From: Sporolactobacillus sp. THM7-4
GTDB taxonomy: Bacteria > Bacillota > Bacilli > Bacillales > Sporolactobacillaceae
Length of the DNA stretch: 64,000 nucleotides
Assembly (NCBI RefSeq): GCF_004153165.1
Contig: NZ_SEMD01000005.1
Coordinates: 1-64,000, forward strand
Direction of reading: 5' to 3'
Position 1 is the first letter of the stretch; the number at the start of each line of letters is the position of its first letter. The position numbers and the translations under genes were made by a program. The notes beneath the pieces are model-generated. The model was not told where the DNA came from, searched no databases, and saw only the letters and a program-made list of their open reading frames with translations. Of the stretch, positions 51,735 to 60,678 are shown in pieces.

Positions 51735-52628
51735 CTATTCGTTGATTAATAAGTCAACAAAAACTTCAGCGGCTTTTGTCTGAAATTTGATATTCGGCGT
51801 AACAAGTGAAAAATGCCTGATCATTGGGAATCCCTTTATATTGACTAACTTTAATCTTCCAAGCGCTAATTCTTTTTTGATCGTCAAATGTGAGAGCAGA
51901 GAAATGCCCAGACCAGCTTCAATCGATTCCTTTATCACTTGAGTACTTCCAAGGGTCATCACGTTTTTAGGATAGAAATCCAATTGCTTGAAGCATTTTT
52001 GCTGCATTTCTCGTGTTCCTGACCCCATCTCTCGTACTAGCCATCTCTCTTGGTGCAAGTCTAGAAGACTTATTGTCTTCTTGGAAAATAAAGGATGATC
52101 CGATGCAGCAATCACCGACAGTTGATCTTGTGCAAAGGGAGTAATCTTCAAGCGTTCATTGGTACCTTCTCCCTCTATTATCCCTACATCGATTTGGTGA
52201 TGCATCATGAGGTCAATAATCTCGTTTGTATTCCTTATGGTAATATTCGGATTCAGTAAAGGATAGGATCGAAGCAGAGTTGAGATTTTATAAGGGAGTA
52301 CATATTCACCATAGGTATAACTGGCACCAATAGACAGGTTACCACTTACGGTATTTTTTAGATCATCCAGAAGATTCTCCATTCGCGTATGGAGATTCAG
52401 AATATCTTTGGCATGATGGTATACGATTTCTCCCGCTTTGTTCAACCGAACATATTTATTGGTTCTCTCTAACAACTTAATATTCAACGATCGTTCCAGT
52501 GAATGAATATGATTGCTTACAGCAGGCTGAGTCATATGAAGCATTTCAGCAGCCCGAGTGAAATTTTGCTGTTCAGCAACGGTAATAAAAACATATAGTG
52601 CTTGATCCACATTAATCCGCCTTCTCAT
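51735..52628 (-). CDS. LysR-family regulator
   Basis: Encodes 297 residues. The N-terminal helix-turn-helix reads VDQALYVFITVAEQQNFTRA then AEMLHMTQPAVSNHIHSLE, and the periplasmic-binding-like effector domain starts near residue 90 (GNLSIGASYTYGEYVLP). It is divergent from the YeiH-type exporter gene with a 131-base gap, the classic LysR layout, and resembles CysL/YwfK-type regulators of sulfur metabolism. The likely effector is a sulfur compound (inference). Confidence 0.9.
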   Translation of the reverse strand: MRRRINVDQALYVFITVAEQQNFTRAAEMLHMTQPAVSNHIHSLERSLNIKLLERTNKYVRLNKAGEIVYHHAKDILNLHTRMENLLDDLKNTVSGNLSIGASYTYGEYVLPYKISTLLRSYPLLNPNITIRNTNEIIDLMMHHQIDVGIIEGEGTNERLKITPFAQDQLSVIAASDHPLFSKKTISLLDLHQERWLVREMGSGTREMQQKCFKQLDFYPKNVMTLGSTQVIKESIEAGLGISLLSHLTIKKELALGRLKLVNIKGFPMIRHFSLVTPNIKFQTKAAEVFVDLLINE

Positions 52629-52759
52629 TAACTTAAGCTTCTGATGAAAGCAATGATCATTCGTAAAAAGTTATTATAACGATAATTATAATTTATTTTA
52701 CTTATCATTAAAACACTTTTATTATTGGGAGCATAACATTGCAAAAAGGAGATTATCAA

Positions 52760-53776
52760 GTGGCAGACAAAGAAGTTCGTTTGACAGGACGTTGGCTCGG
52801 GGGGATCGGCTTCACGTTCATTATCGCTCTAATAGGCTATGGATTATCTAAAGTTCCAGGATTTGATCATGTGGGACAGCTTGCCTGCGCGATTATTATC
52901 GCAATTATTTATCGGCAGATCTGGGGATATCCGGAAAAAATCCGCTCAGGCATCCAATTTTCTGCAAAAAGGCTGTTACGATTCGCAATTATTCTTTATG
53001 GATTAAAACTGAATATTGATGTGATTCTGCATCAGGGAGGATGGCTGCTGATCAGAGACGTCGGAACAATTGTTTTTGCAATAGTTTTTACGATTCTGAT
53101 TGCAAGATTACTCAAGGCAGAGGATTCGACTTTAGTTTTGTTACTGGGAATTGGAACGGGCGTCTGTGGTGCCGCGGCGATTGCAGCGACATCCTCGATC
53201 TTGAAAGCGAAAGACGAAGACACCGCAATCGGTGCAGGGATTATCGCACTGGTTGGAACCGTTTTTTCCATCGCGTATACAATTATCAGACCCTTTATTC
53301 CTCTGACAGCTTTACAATACGGGATATGGTCAGGAGTCAGCCTGCACGAGATTGCCCATGTTGCTCTGGCTGGTGCACCTGCGGGTCCAAATGCTCTGGC
53401 TATGGCTTTATTGGCCAAACTGGGCCGGGTTTTCCTGCTGGTCCCACTCAGTTTTATTCTCGTGTACTGGATGAAACATAAGGAAAAAACGAAATCTGGT
53501 TCGGAAGCGAAAATTGAATTTCCCTGGTTTCTCATCGGTTTCATTATTATGAGCTTATTTGGAAGTTACGTTCTGGGTCATGCGTTTACTATTCCGGCAA
53601 GTATGATGAATGGAATCTCTTCCTTCACTTCTTTTATTTTGACGATGGCCATGATTGGTTTGGGACTGAATGTAAGTCTGAAGGACCTGCGAACAAAAGC
53701 ATTAAAGCCATTTCTAGCAATGGCTATTACTTCTGTTCTTCTTTCAGTGAGTACATTTTTCACGATATACCGGTAA
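52760..53776 (+). CDS. YeiH-family putative sulfate exporter
   Basis: Encodes 338 residues from GTG 52760, with AAAGGAG nine bases before; a TTG 21 bases upstream would swallow that site. About ten membrane helices; family blocks are GIGTGVCGAAAIAATSSILKA and SGVSLHEIAHVALAGA, and the end MAMIGLGLNVSLKDLRTK. The family is annotated as sulfate or sulfonate exporters and is commonly run by a divergent LysR gene, as here. It would remove oxidised sulfur. Confidence 0.88.
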   Translation: MADKEVRLTGRWLGGIGFTFIIALIGYGLSKVPGFDHVGQLACAIIIAIIYRQIWGYPEKIRSGIQFSAKRLLRFAIILYGLKLNIDVILHQGGWLLIRDVGTIVFAIVFTILIARLLKAEDSTLVLLLGIGTGVCGAAAIAATSSILKAKDEDTAIGAGIIALVGTVFSIAYTIIRPFIPLTALQYGIWSGVSLHEIAHVALAGAPAGPNALAMALLAKLGRVFLLVPLSFILVYWMKHKEKTKSGSEAKIEFPWFLIGFIIMSLFGSYVLGHAFTIPASMMNGISSFTSFILTMAMIGLGLNVSLKDLRTKALKPFLAMAITSVLLSVSTFFTIYR

Positions 53777-53811
53777 TACCCAGACATTTGCAGCTGAATG
53801 GATAAAAAAGC

Positions 53812-53857
53812 AGCGCTGAGTCTCCTCCGGTTATGGGGCTCAGTGCTGTTTTGTTTA
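53812..53857 (+). terminator. intrinsic terminator
   Basis: AGCGCTGAG pairs with CTCAGTGCT around a CTCCTCCGG loop region, followed by GTTTTGTTT. Confidence 0.75.
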
Positions 53858-53939
53858 CAAAATTACTTTTTCAAATTTTTCTTGAACGGTACAAATTGTA
53901 CAGCGGCTTAACGAGTGTCTAAGGAGAATTTATTTCATT

Positions 53940-54263
53940 TTAGGGCTTAATGTATGCGTAACCACTGCTTTGTTTTTCCACTAATTCGACAACCCCTGCC
54001 GGAACAACAGATACAAATGCAAATAGATCTTCTTTCAGTAAATGACGCGCATTCAAGGCATTCCGGCAGGCAACAAACTGAACGCCCTGACTCTTCAAAC
54101 TGTTCATCTGATTGATGAATGCTTCAGACTTATAGCCAACGACAGCCGCTCCATTAGCCAGTACTTCGACTTCAGCGGTCATACCCGCCAGAAGATTTTC
54201 AACATTTCCAAGCAGCAGAGGCCACTTCTCTTCTTCATCGATATGGAAAATGACATGATACAA
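53940..54263 (-). CDS. DsrE-family protein
   Basis: Encodes 107 residues with the DsrE/YchN fold: YHVIFHIDEEEKWPLLLGNV at the start, VEVLANGAAVVGY, then GVQFVACRNALNARHL with a conserved-position Cys and the end FVSVVPAGVVELVEKQ. Such proteins bind or relay sulfane sulfur through that Cys. It sits between two LysR-transporter pairs in the sulfur island. GGAGGGACGG precedes the start. Confidence 0.85.
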   Translation of the reverse strand: MYHVIFHIDEEEKWPLLLGNVENLLAGMTAEVEVLANGAAVVGYKSEAFINQMNSLKSQGVQFVACRNALNARHLLKEDLFAFVSVVPAGVVELVEKQSSGYAYIKP

Positions 54264-54392
54264 GTTCCCGTCCCTCCTTCCACCTTGTCTTTCTTTTTAG
54301 TACTATGCAACAGTCTTTGATAACAAGAAAAGTATGTCAATTTATCATAGATCATCGATGTGACATATGACATTTTGCTTGGTGTACTAATT

Positions 54393-55262
54393 TTAAGCGT
54401 CGCAAAGCTTGATAAACCTTTGCATTGCCGGGGACAAGTATTTATCCTTGTGATAAATCATTTTATAGTGACGGTTGAAATGAAGTCCATCAATTTCCTT
54501 ATTACATAATTGGCCGCTACAAACTTCATTTATTACGGCAAACTTTGAAATAACGGAAACACCAAGACCTGCAGCAACAGCCATTTTGATGGAATCGACG
54601 TTATTGCATGTCCAGGAAGCGTGCCAGGACAGTTCCTTTTCTGCCATAACCTCTTCAAATTTTTTACGTGTTCCGCTTTCTTTCTCACGGACGATGAAAG
54701 GTTCCGTTTCAAGTTCATGCGGATTCACTGAGGTCATAGCAGCAAAACGGTGGCTAGCGCCGCAAATAAGGACTAGTTCGTCTTCCATAAAAGATTTTCT
54801 GATGAGGTTCGGTGAAGTCGTCTCTCCCTCCACGAGAGCTAAATTCAACTGGTCTCGCAAGATGAGTTCTTCAATCTTTGCAGTATTATCCTCAATAACT
54901 TCAACCGTGTTCTCAGAATTCAATTCTTTAAATTTTAGAATAAGTTTCGGAAGTATATAGGCACCAATTGTGACGCTTGCGCCAATTCGTATAAAATTTC
55001 TCTTGTTTATTAAACGCATTTCTTTCTCTGCCTGGCTATTCATTTGGATAATGTAACGAGCATAGTATAAAAGGCTATTTCCAGCTTTTGTAAGATGGAG
55101 CTTTTTGGACAGCCTCTCAAAAAGACGAACGCCGAAATGTTTTTCAAGTTCAGAGATGGCCTGACTGACTGCAGGTTGAGATAAAAAAAGGGATTCGGCA
55201 GCAGCTGTCATGTTCAATTTATCACACACTGTGATGAATATTTGAAGATGTCTGAATGTCAA
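54393..55262 (-). CDS. LysR-family regulator
   Basis: Encodes 289 residues. Helix-turn-helix TFRHLQIFITVCDKLNMTAA then AESLFLSQPAVSQAISELE; effector domain from about 90 (RIGASVTIGAYILPKLI). Divergent from the TauE/SafE-type exporter with a 190-base gap, so it probably activates that gene. It is of the same CysL-like type as the regulator at 51735 but distinct in sequence. Confidence 0.9.
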   Translation of the reverse strand: MTFRHLQIFITVCDKLNMTAAAESLFLSQPAVSQAISELEKHFGVRLFERLSKKLHLTKAGNSLLYYARYIIQMNSQAEKEMRLINKRNFIRIGASVTIGAYILPKLILKFKELNSENTVEVIEDNTAKIEELILRDQLNLALVEGETTSPNLIRKSFMEDELVLICGASHRFAAMTSVNPHELETEPFIVREKESGTRKKFEEVMAEKELSWHASWTCNNVDSIKMAVAAGLGVSVISKFAVINEVCSGQLCNKEIDGLHFNRHYKMIYHKDKYLSPAMQRFIKLCDA

Positions 55263-55453
55263 TTTTCTTCCTCCATAATAAATTACTTATGACATTAATA
55301 AAATAATAATATTTTTATTATCAATTAACAAGGCATACTATTTAAACTGTAGGGTTCGCTTAGGCCGGGTTTACCTTTTGAACGTACAGATTCTGATATG
55401 ATCGTCAAGATATCGTGAGACTTCAAAATAATCAATGTACGGGAGATGAAACC

Positions 55454-56293
55454 TTGTCACTACTCGTAATCAAACTCATCTTTGTTGCTGTGTTTGCCGG
55501 AATTTTTGGTTCTGTTCTCGGGCTTGGTGGGGGTACGGTTATCACTCCAATATTGACCCTGATGCTCGGTATTGACATAAATCATGCGATAGGGGCCAGT
55601 CTGATTGCTGTTATTGCGACATCAAGCGGTGCAGCGATTGCCTATATCAATGATGGGATTACAAATTTGCGTATTGGTATGTTTTTGGAGGTTGCAACGA
55701 CAATTGGCGCGATCACTGGAGCTTTTCTAGCGGGTTTCGTTTCATCGAGCGTGCTCTATATCATTTTCGGACTCTTTTTATTATATTCAGCGTTAGCCAT
55801 GCTTCAAAAAAAGAAAGCAGAGAAATATGATTTGAACAGGGGAAAATCTTTAGCCAATAAAATGAAACTGAATGGGAACTATTATGATAAAAATCTGGAA
55901 AAAGAGGTCTCCTATCATGCAGTTCATGTGCCAGCAGGATTTGGTGTGATGTATGGCGCTGGCGTGGCTTCAGGATTGCTTGGAATCGGAAGTGGCAGTT
56001 TCAAAGTCATGGCCATGGACTTGTTCATGAAACTGCCATTGAAGGTTTCCAGCGCAACGAGCAATTTTATGATGGGTGTCACCGCGGCAGCAAGTGCCAG
56101 TGTTTATTTGATTCGCGGTGATATCGATCCTCAAATATCCGGACCGATTGCCATTGGTGTACTCGTAGGAGCAACAATTGGTACAAAGATCATGCAGCGG
56201 ATGAAAAGCAAAACCATTCGAATTATTTTTGTTCCGGTGATCGCTTATATCGCTATTCAGATGATTCTGGAAGGATTGGGGTGGAAGTGGTGA
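55454..56293 (+). CDS. TauE/SafE-family sulfite exporter
   Basis: Encodes 279 residues from TTG 55454 (GGGAGATG upstream). Eight or so membrane helices; the family repeat appears twice (FGSVLGLGGGTVITPIL at the start and SGLLGIGSGSFKVMAMD in the second half). TauE carriers export sulfite, sulfoacetate or thiosulfate-type anions. S. aureus keeps a TauE next to CstR, and the pairing is repeated loosely here. It overlaps the next gene at its 3' end. Confidence 0.9.
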   Translation: MSLLVIKLIFVAVFAGIFGSVLGLGGGTVITPILTLMLGIDINHAIGASLIAVIATSSGAAIAYINDGITNLRIGMFLEVATTIGAITGAFLAGFVSSSVLYIIFGLFLLYSALAMLQKKKAEKYDLNRGKSLANKMKLNGNYYDKNLEKEVSYHAVHVPAGFGVMYGAGVASGLLGIGSGSFKVMAMDLFMKLPLKVSSATSNFMMGVTAAASASVYLIRGDIDPQISGPIAIGVLVGATIGTKIMQRMKSKTIRIIFVPVIAYIAIQMILEGLGWKW

Positions 56294-56673
56294 ATCATTC
56301 GCAAGCGAAGGCAACCAGAGAGAAGAACATGGATTCAGTTGGTCTAATGATTGGGTGGACACTAAGGATAGGAATAACGATGAGTAGCCTAATAATTATT
56401 TTCGGGCTTATATTGTTTTATGCCGAGGGTCAATCGGGATATGAGGCAGATCGTTATCCAACGCATATCAAAGATATCATGCAAGGTTGTTTTGCATTGA
56501 AGCCATACGGGGTGATTTTGATGGGACTACTCGCCCTCATGCTCACTCCGGTTTTTCGAGTGGGTATTTCGATTATCGCCTTTCTCATCGAAAAAGATTA
56601 TTTATATACAGTGATCACTCTGATCGTCTTTTCAATTCTGATCATTAGTTTCTATATTGGTAGAATGGCGTAA
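56281..56673 (+). CDS. DUF1634 membrane protein
   Basis: Encodes about 130 residues with three or four membrane helices (GLMIGWTLRIGITMSSLIII, LMGLLALMLTPVFRVGI, VITLIVFSILIISFYIG). DUF1634 genes regularly follow TauE/SafE genes, and here the start overlaps the exporter end. Several GTG codons (56281, 56287, 56290) compete for the start; GGAAGG at 56270 fits 56281. It is probably a small subunit of the exporter. Confidence 0.82.
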   Translation: MEVVNHSQAKATREKNMDSVGLMIGWTLRIGITMSSLIIIFGLILFYAEGQSGYEADRYPTHIKDIMQGCFALKPYGVILMGLLALMLTPVFRVGISIIAFLIEKDYLYTVITLIVFSILIISFYIGRMA

Positions 56674-56768
56674 GCCTATAATAGAATAAAAAAATTAATA
56701 TGATACAATTTATTCGACAAGCAGGCGAAAAATCTAAAATCAAAATTTCTGGAGTGGAGGATTTAATT

Positions 56769-57572
56769 TTGACTGTTCAACCTTTAAACCCGGTCGCTAT
56801 TCAGCTAGGTCCTATTCATATTTATTGGTATGGTATTATTATTGCCTGTGGCGCGTTGCTTGGCTTGATGATTGCCATGCGCGAAGGCAACAAGCGTGGT
56901 CTTCCCAAGGATACATATGTTGACCTTATCATGTTTGCTGTACCAATCGCCGTTATTTGTGCCCGTATCTATTATGTCGCTTTTGAATGGTCTTTCTATT
57001 CGGAACATCCATCACAAATCGTTGCTGTGTGGAACGGTGGCATTGCCATTTATGGTGCTTTGATTGGAGGGGCAGCCACGACGATTGTATTTTGTCGAAT
57101 TCGTCATTTGTCGTTCTGGAAGGTGGCTGATGTTATTGCGCCGAGTGTGATTCTCGGACAGTCACTTGGACGTTGGGGTAATTTCATGGATCAGCAGGCC
57201 CATGGTGGCCCGACGACACGAGCTGCGCTTGAGACTATGCATCTTCCAAATTTTATTGTCAATCAGATGCTGATTAACGGCACCTACTATATTCCGACTT
57301 TTCTATATGAATCGGTCTGGGATTTTGCCGGTTTTATCCTCCTCCTTATACTGAGGCGGGTGAACCTGCGCCGTGGTGAGCTCTTTCTGTCCTATGTTAT
57401 CTGGTATTCGCTCGGCCGATCTTACATTGAAGGACTTAGGACAGACAGTCTGATGCTGGGACCACTGCGCGTCTCTCAATGGCTAGCAGTCGTACTGATC
57501 ATTTTCGCAGGCGGGTTGATCCTGTTTTGGAGAGTAAAAAAAGAGAAGCGTCCATATTATCTGGATGCCTGA
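56769..57572 (+). CDS. lgt: prolipoprotein diacylglyceryl transferase
   Basis: Encodes 267 residues from TTG 56769, with GGAGTGGAGG upstream; an ATG at 56700 has no ribosome site and adds a hydrophilic head foreign to the family. Lgt attaches diacylglycerol to the Cys of lipoprotein precursors. The signature [14 protein letters not shown] and the catalytic-region histidine and arginines ([30 protein letters not shown]) are present across seven membrane helices. It is not next to hprK or a usual lgt neighbour, so it may be a second copy. Confidence 0.9.
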   Translation: MTVQPLNPVAIQLGPIHIYWYGIIIACGALLGLMIAMREGNKRGLPKDTYVDLIMFAVPIAVICARIYYVAFEWSFYSEHPSQIVAVWNGGIAIYGALIGGAATTIVFCRIRHLSFWKVADVIAPSVILGQSLGRWGNFMDQQAHGGPTTRAALETMHLPNFIVNQMLINGTYYIPTFLYESVWDFAGFILLLILRRVNLRRGELFLSYVIWYSLGRSYIEGLRTDSLMLGPLRVSQWLAVVLIIFAGGLILFWRVKKEKRPYYLDA

Positions 57573-57668
57573 TCATTCTGTTCTGTTGCAATGTAATACG
57601 GAACGACACATTATTAACTTTAATTAACCATCTTTTTGACTTTCATTCACATCATTGGAGTGATTGAG

Positions 57669-58346
57669 TTGCCGAATCGAATAATGGTTGCCGATGACGA
57701 CAGGGAAATTGTTGAGATTATATCGGATGCACTGACTGACGAAGGCTATCTTGTCAGCTGTGCGTATAATGGTTTACAAGTGCTTGATCTAATGCAATCT
57801 GAGAAAATTGATGCCTTCATACTTGACATTATGATGCCGGAAATGGACGGGCTGGAGACATTGAATCATATCAGAAAAGAGACAGACGCCCCTGTGCTGA
57901 TCCTCAGCGCAAAGAGTCGGGACATCGATAAAGTCATCGGTCTGCAGATCGGAGCCGATGATTATGTCGCCAAACCGTTTTCGATGGATGAGCTTATCGC
58001 GAGACTTAACGCACATTTAAGACGCGAACACAAAAGGGAAAAAGCGGACGATATTTTACGTTTTGGACAAATTGAGCTTCACAAATCCAAATGGCAGGCT
58101 GTTGTTAATGGAGTTCCTGCTGATCTTTCCACAAAGGAGTTTCAAATTCTAAGTTACCTGTTTGCAAACAAAGACAGGGTACTCACACGTGAACAGATCT
58201 ATTCTGCTGTCTGGAATGACCGCTACGGCGGAGACCTCAATACAATTACTGTGCATATTAAAAATCTTCGCTCCAAGCTAGGCAGTGAAGGACACCGAAT
58301 CAAAACGATCTGGGGCATTGGCTATAAGTTGGAAGGCGATGGCTGA
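57669..58346 (+). CDS. OmpR-family response regulator
   Basis: Encodes 225 residues from TTG 57669 (GGAGTGATTGAG upstream). Receiver domain: VADDDRE acidic cluster, phospho-acceptor Asp in FILDIMMPE, LILSAKS and YVAKPFS. Winged helix from about residue 130 (KEFQILSYLFANKDRVLTREQ, ITVHIKNLRSKLG). It overlaps the kinase gene by one base. It is of the class that goes with ABC exporters, one of which lies downstream. Confidence 0.92.
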   Translation: MPNRIMVADDDREIVEIISDALTDEGYLVSCAYNGLQVLDLMQSEKIDAFILDIMMPEMDGLETLNHIRKETDAPVLILSAKSRDIDKVIGLQIGADDYVAKPFSMDELIARLNAHLRREHKREKADDILRFGQIELHKSKWQAVVNGVPADLSTKEFQILSYLFANKDRVLTREQIYSAVWNDRYGGDLNTITVHIKNLRSKLGSEGHRIKTIWGIGYKLEGDG

Positions 58347-59663
58347 TGCACAAATCGATCCGTTTTAAGCTCTCTGCGTTTTTTCTTGTCATATTTCTCT
58401 TCTTTGTCGCAACGCTTCTGCTCAGCTTTGTTATTTTTTTCAGAAATGATTTTCGTTACGATGTGGTAAAAGAAGAGCAATACTATCAAAATAGGGTTTC
58501 AAAACTTGCTGAAAAAGCGTCCGCATCCAAGGATGAGAAGAGCATAGTGAGACTGCTGACCCTCTGCGAATCATAGAATGCAAATTCAATTACTGGATAT
58601 AAAGGGAAACGTACTGTGGTCGTTAGGTCAATCGTCAACAATCATTAACATATCGGCAAAAGATTATATCATTACCCGAGGGGTCGTACGATATGGTCTG
58701 CGGATAAACGGGATGAATTTGACACGCACCGAGGTATTTGAAGCGTACGCCATCAAATACCTATGGATCATCTTGCTTCTCTTTACTTTTCTGTTTTTAT
58801 GGATCGCCTTTTTTCTTCACCTATCCATTACAAAACCTGTTTTAGCGCTTTACAGACGGATGGAGAGCAATCCATTGAAAATGAAAATAAGGGCAAAGGA
58901 CTACCGGCATGACGAGATCGGTGTTTTGGAAAAAAGGTTTGATCAAATGATCCATCGATTACAAACCGTCGACAGGCAGCAACAGACGATGCTGGCAGCC
59001 ATTTCGCACGATCTGAAGACACCGCTCACATCGATCATCACGTATACTGAGCGCTTATCTTCCGGAAAAGTTTCGGATCTGAAAAAACAGCAGCATTATT
59101 ATGAAGTGATCGGTCGGAAAGCGGACGACATCAGAGACCTGATTGATAAGTTTCAGGACGCTGCCCTTGTCACTGATTTAAATACACCTGCAGACTTTCA
59201 AATCATATCCGCCGCAGAATTCTGGCAATCTGTTTTGGAACCCTATACAGAAGAATGGGACGGTGTGGATGCGAAGCTTGAATATAGTAGTGAAATGGAC
59301 GATAACACCATGATCCGAATTGACAAGTCTTCTATCAACCGATTAATTGCGAATATCATGGGCAACGCTATTAAATACGGTGCGCGGCCACTTATTGTGC
59401 ACGCCTTTATAACGCAAAGCCATAATGACGTAAAAGTCAAAATCGAAAATAACGGGATGCAGGTACCGGAGGAGAAGCTGCAGCTTCTTTTTGATCGCTT
59501 TTATCGCGGAGAACCATCCCGATCCCGTGAAAAAGGGGGCAGTGGGCTTGGTCTTTTTATCTGCAGGGAAATCATTGAAAAGCACGAGGGATCCATTCGT
59601 GCTTACAAACCCTGGAACAATGACTTTGGTATTGAACTAAAGCTGCCCATCGTCAATTCTTAA
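58346..59663 (+). pseudogene. sensor histidine kinase, frameshifted
   Basis: Two frames make one kinase. Codons 1-76 (58346-58576) hold the first membrane helix and a sensor region ending IVRLLTLCES-stop; from 58578 (+1 frame) come LLDIKGNVLWSLG, the second helix (YLWIILLLFTFLFLWIAFFL), the H-box AISHDLKTPLTSI, the N box (NRLIANIMGNAIKYGA), and GGSGLGLFICREI. The second part has an in-frame ATG but no ribosome site. One base gained or lost near 58570 explains it. Without correction or frameshifting the kinase would be split and probably non-functional. Confidence 0.82.
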
Positions 59664-59774
59664 GTTTTCTTTATCTTTTTCTATTTTTATTTTATTTTCA
59701 ATTGTTAGGATGGATGACATAGGGTAATCCCTTGGTCACCCATTCTTTATTTTTAAGCTCTGTTAAACGTGTCT

Positions 59775-59905
59775 GTTGTTTTTCGCTTCAGGCACTCGCT
59801 TTCGCGGGCGATCCGTGAGCCTCTTCGCTCGTGACGCGCGCTGTGGGGTCTCATTTGGCTCCGCTGATCTCGCAGGAGTCTCGCGCCTTCTACTCCAACC
59901 AGTCA
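59775..59905. repeat. intergenic repeat of Bacillaceae type
   Basis: The stretch TTTCGCTTCAGGCACTCGCT, GCGGGCGATCCGTGAGCCTC, GGGGTCTCA and CGCAGGAGTCTCGCGCC follows a pattern I know from short, high-copy intergenic repeats in bacilli (Cys/His-like GGCACTCGC, GTGAGCCTC, GCGGGGTCTCA, GCAGGAGTCTCGCGCCT blocks). GC is clearly above its flanks. No coding frame. The whole gap 59664-59965 has no gene. Confidence 0.5.
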
Positions 59906-59965
59906 TGGGCAAAATCAACATTTAACGTTAACTCGGCCTATTTTTAAAGAGAGGAGGAAGTAGAT

Positions 59966-60673
59966 ATGAGTGAACCCATCATTGAATTTGAAGGAATAAC
60001 CAAACAGTACAAAATGGGGGAGGTGGTTGTTAATGCTCTTTCCGGCGTGAATTTCATCGTCAATAAAGGGGAATTCGCTATAGTAGCGGGTCCAAGTGGG
60101 GCTGGGAAGAGCACGGTGCTGAATATTCTTGGTGGCATGGATACCCCATCAAAAGGACACTTTACCGTTGACGGCCAGGAGATCAACAACTATTCACGAA
60201 AGCAATTGATCACGTACCGTCGCAAACAAATTGGGTTTGTTTTTCAGTTCTATAACTTGATGCAAAACCTGACCGCCCTTGAAAATGTGGAACTGGCTGT
60301 TGAAATTTGCGATCACCCCTTTCCGCCTCGTGATGTGCTGATGCAGGTGGGCCTGGAAGAACGAATGAAGAATTTTCCTGCACAGCTTTCCGGAGGTGAG
60401 CAGCAGCGTGTAGCCATTGCCCGCGCACTCGCAAAAAATCCGAAGATACTGCTTTGCGATGAGCCGACGGGGGCTCTCGATTACAATACGGGGCGTTCCG
60501 TATTAAAGCTTTTGCAGGATACGTGTCGGAGAACCGGCATGACCGTTGTGCTGATTACACACAATCTGGCGATTGCTCCGATGGGTGACAGACTGATCAA
60601 GATCAAAAATGGACGTGTTGAAAACATGGAGATCAATCCTAACCCTGTCAATGTTGAAGAGATTAAGTGGTGA
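59966..60673 (+). CDS. ABC transporter ATP-binding protein (MacB/LolD type)
   Basis: Encodes 235 residues, a single ATPase domain: Walker [10 protein letters not shown] (about residues 39-47), Q loop FVFQFYNL, signature [15 protein letters not shown], Walker [12 protein letters not shown] and the switch His in LITHN. This is the MacB/LolD/YtrE class that works with FtsX-type permeases by moving an extracytoplasmic arm rather than by pumping through a channel. GAGAGGAGGAAG precedes the ATG. The permease start overlaps its end. Confidence 0.93.
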   Translation: MSEPIIEFEGITKQYKMGEVVVNALSGVNFIVNKGEFAIVAGPSGAGKSTVLNILGGMDTPSKGHFTVDGQEINNYSRKQLITYRRKQIGFVFQFYNLMQNLTALENVELAVEICDHPFPPRDVLMQVGLEERMKNFPAQLSGGEQQRVAIARALAKNPKILLCDEPTGALDYNTGRSVLKLLQDTCRRTGMTVVLITHNLAIAPMGDRLIKIKNGRVENMEINPNPVNVEEIKW

Positions 60674-60678
60674 GTGCG

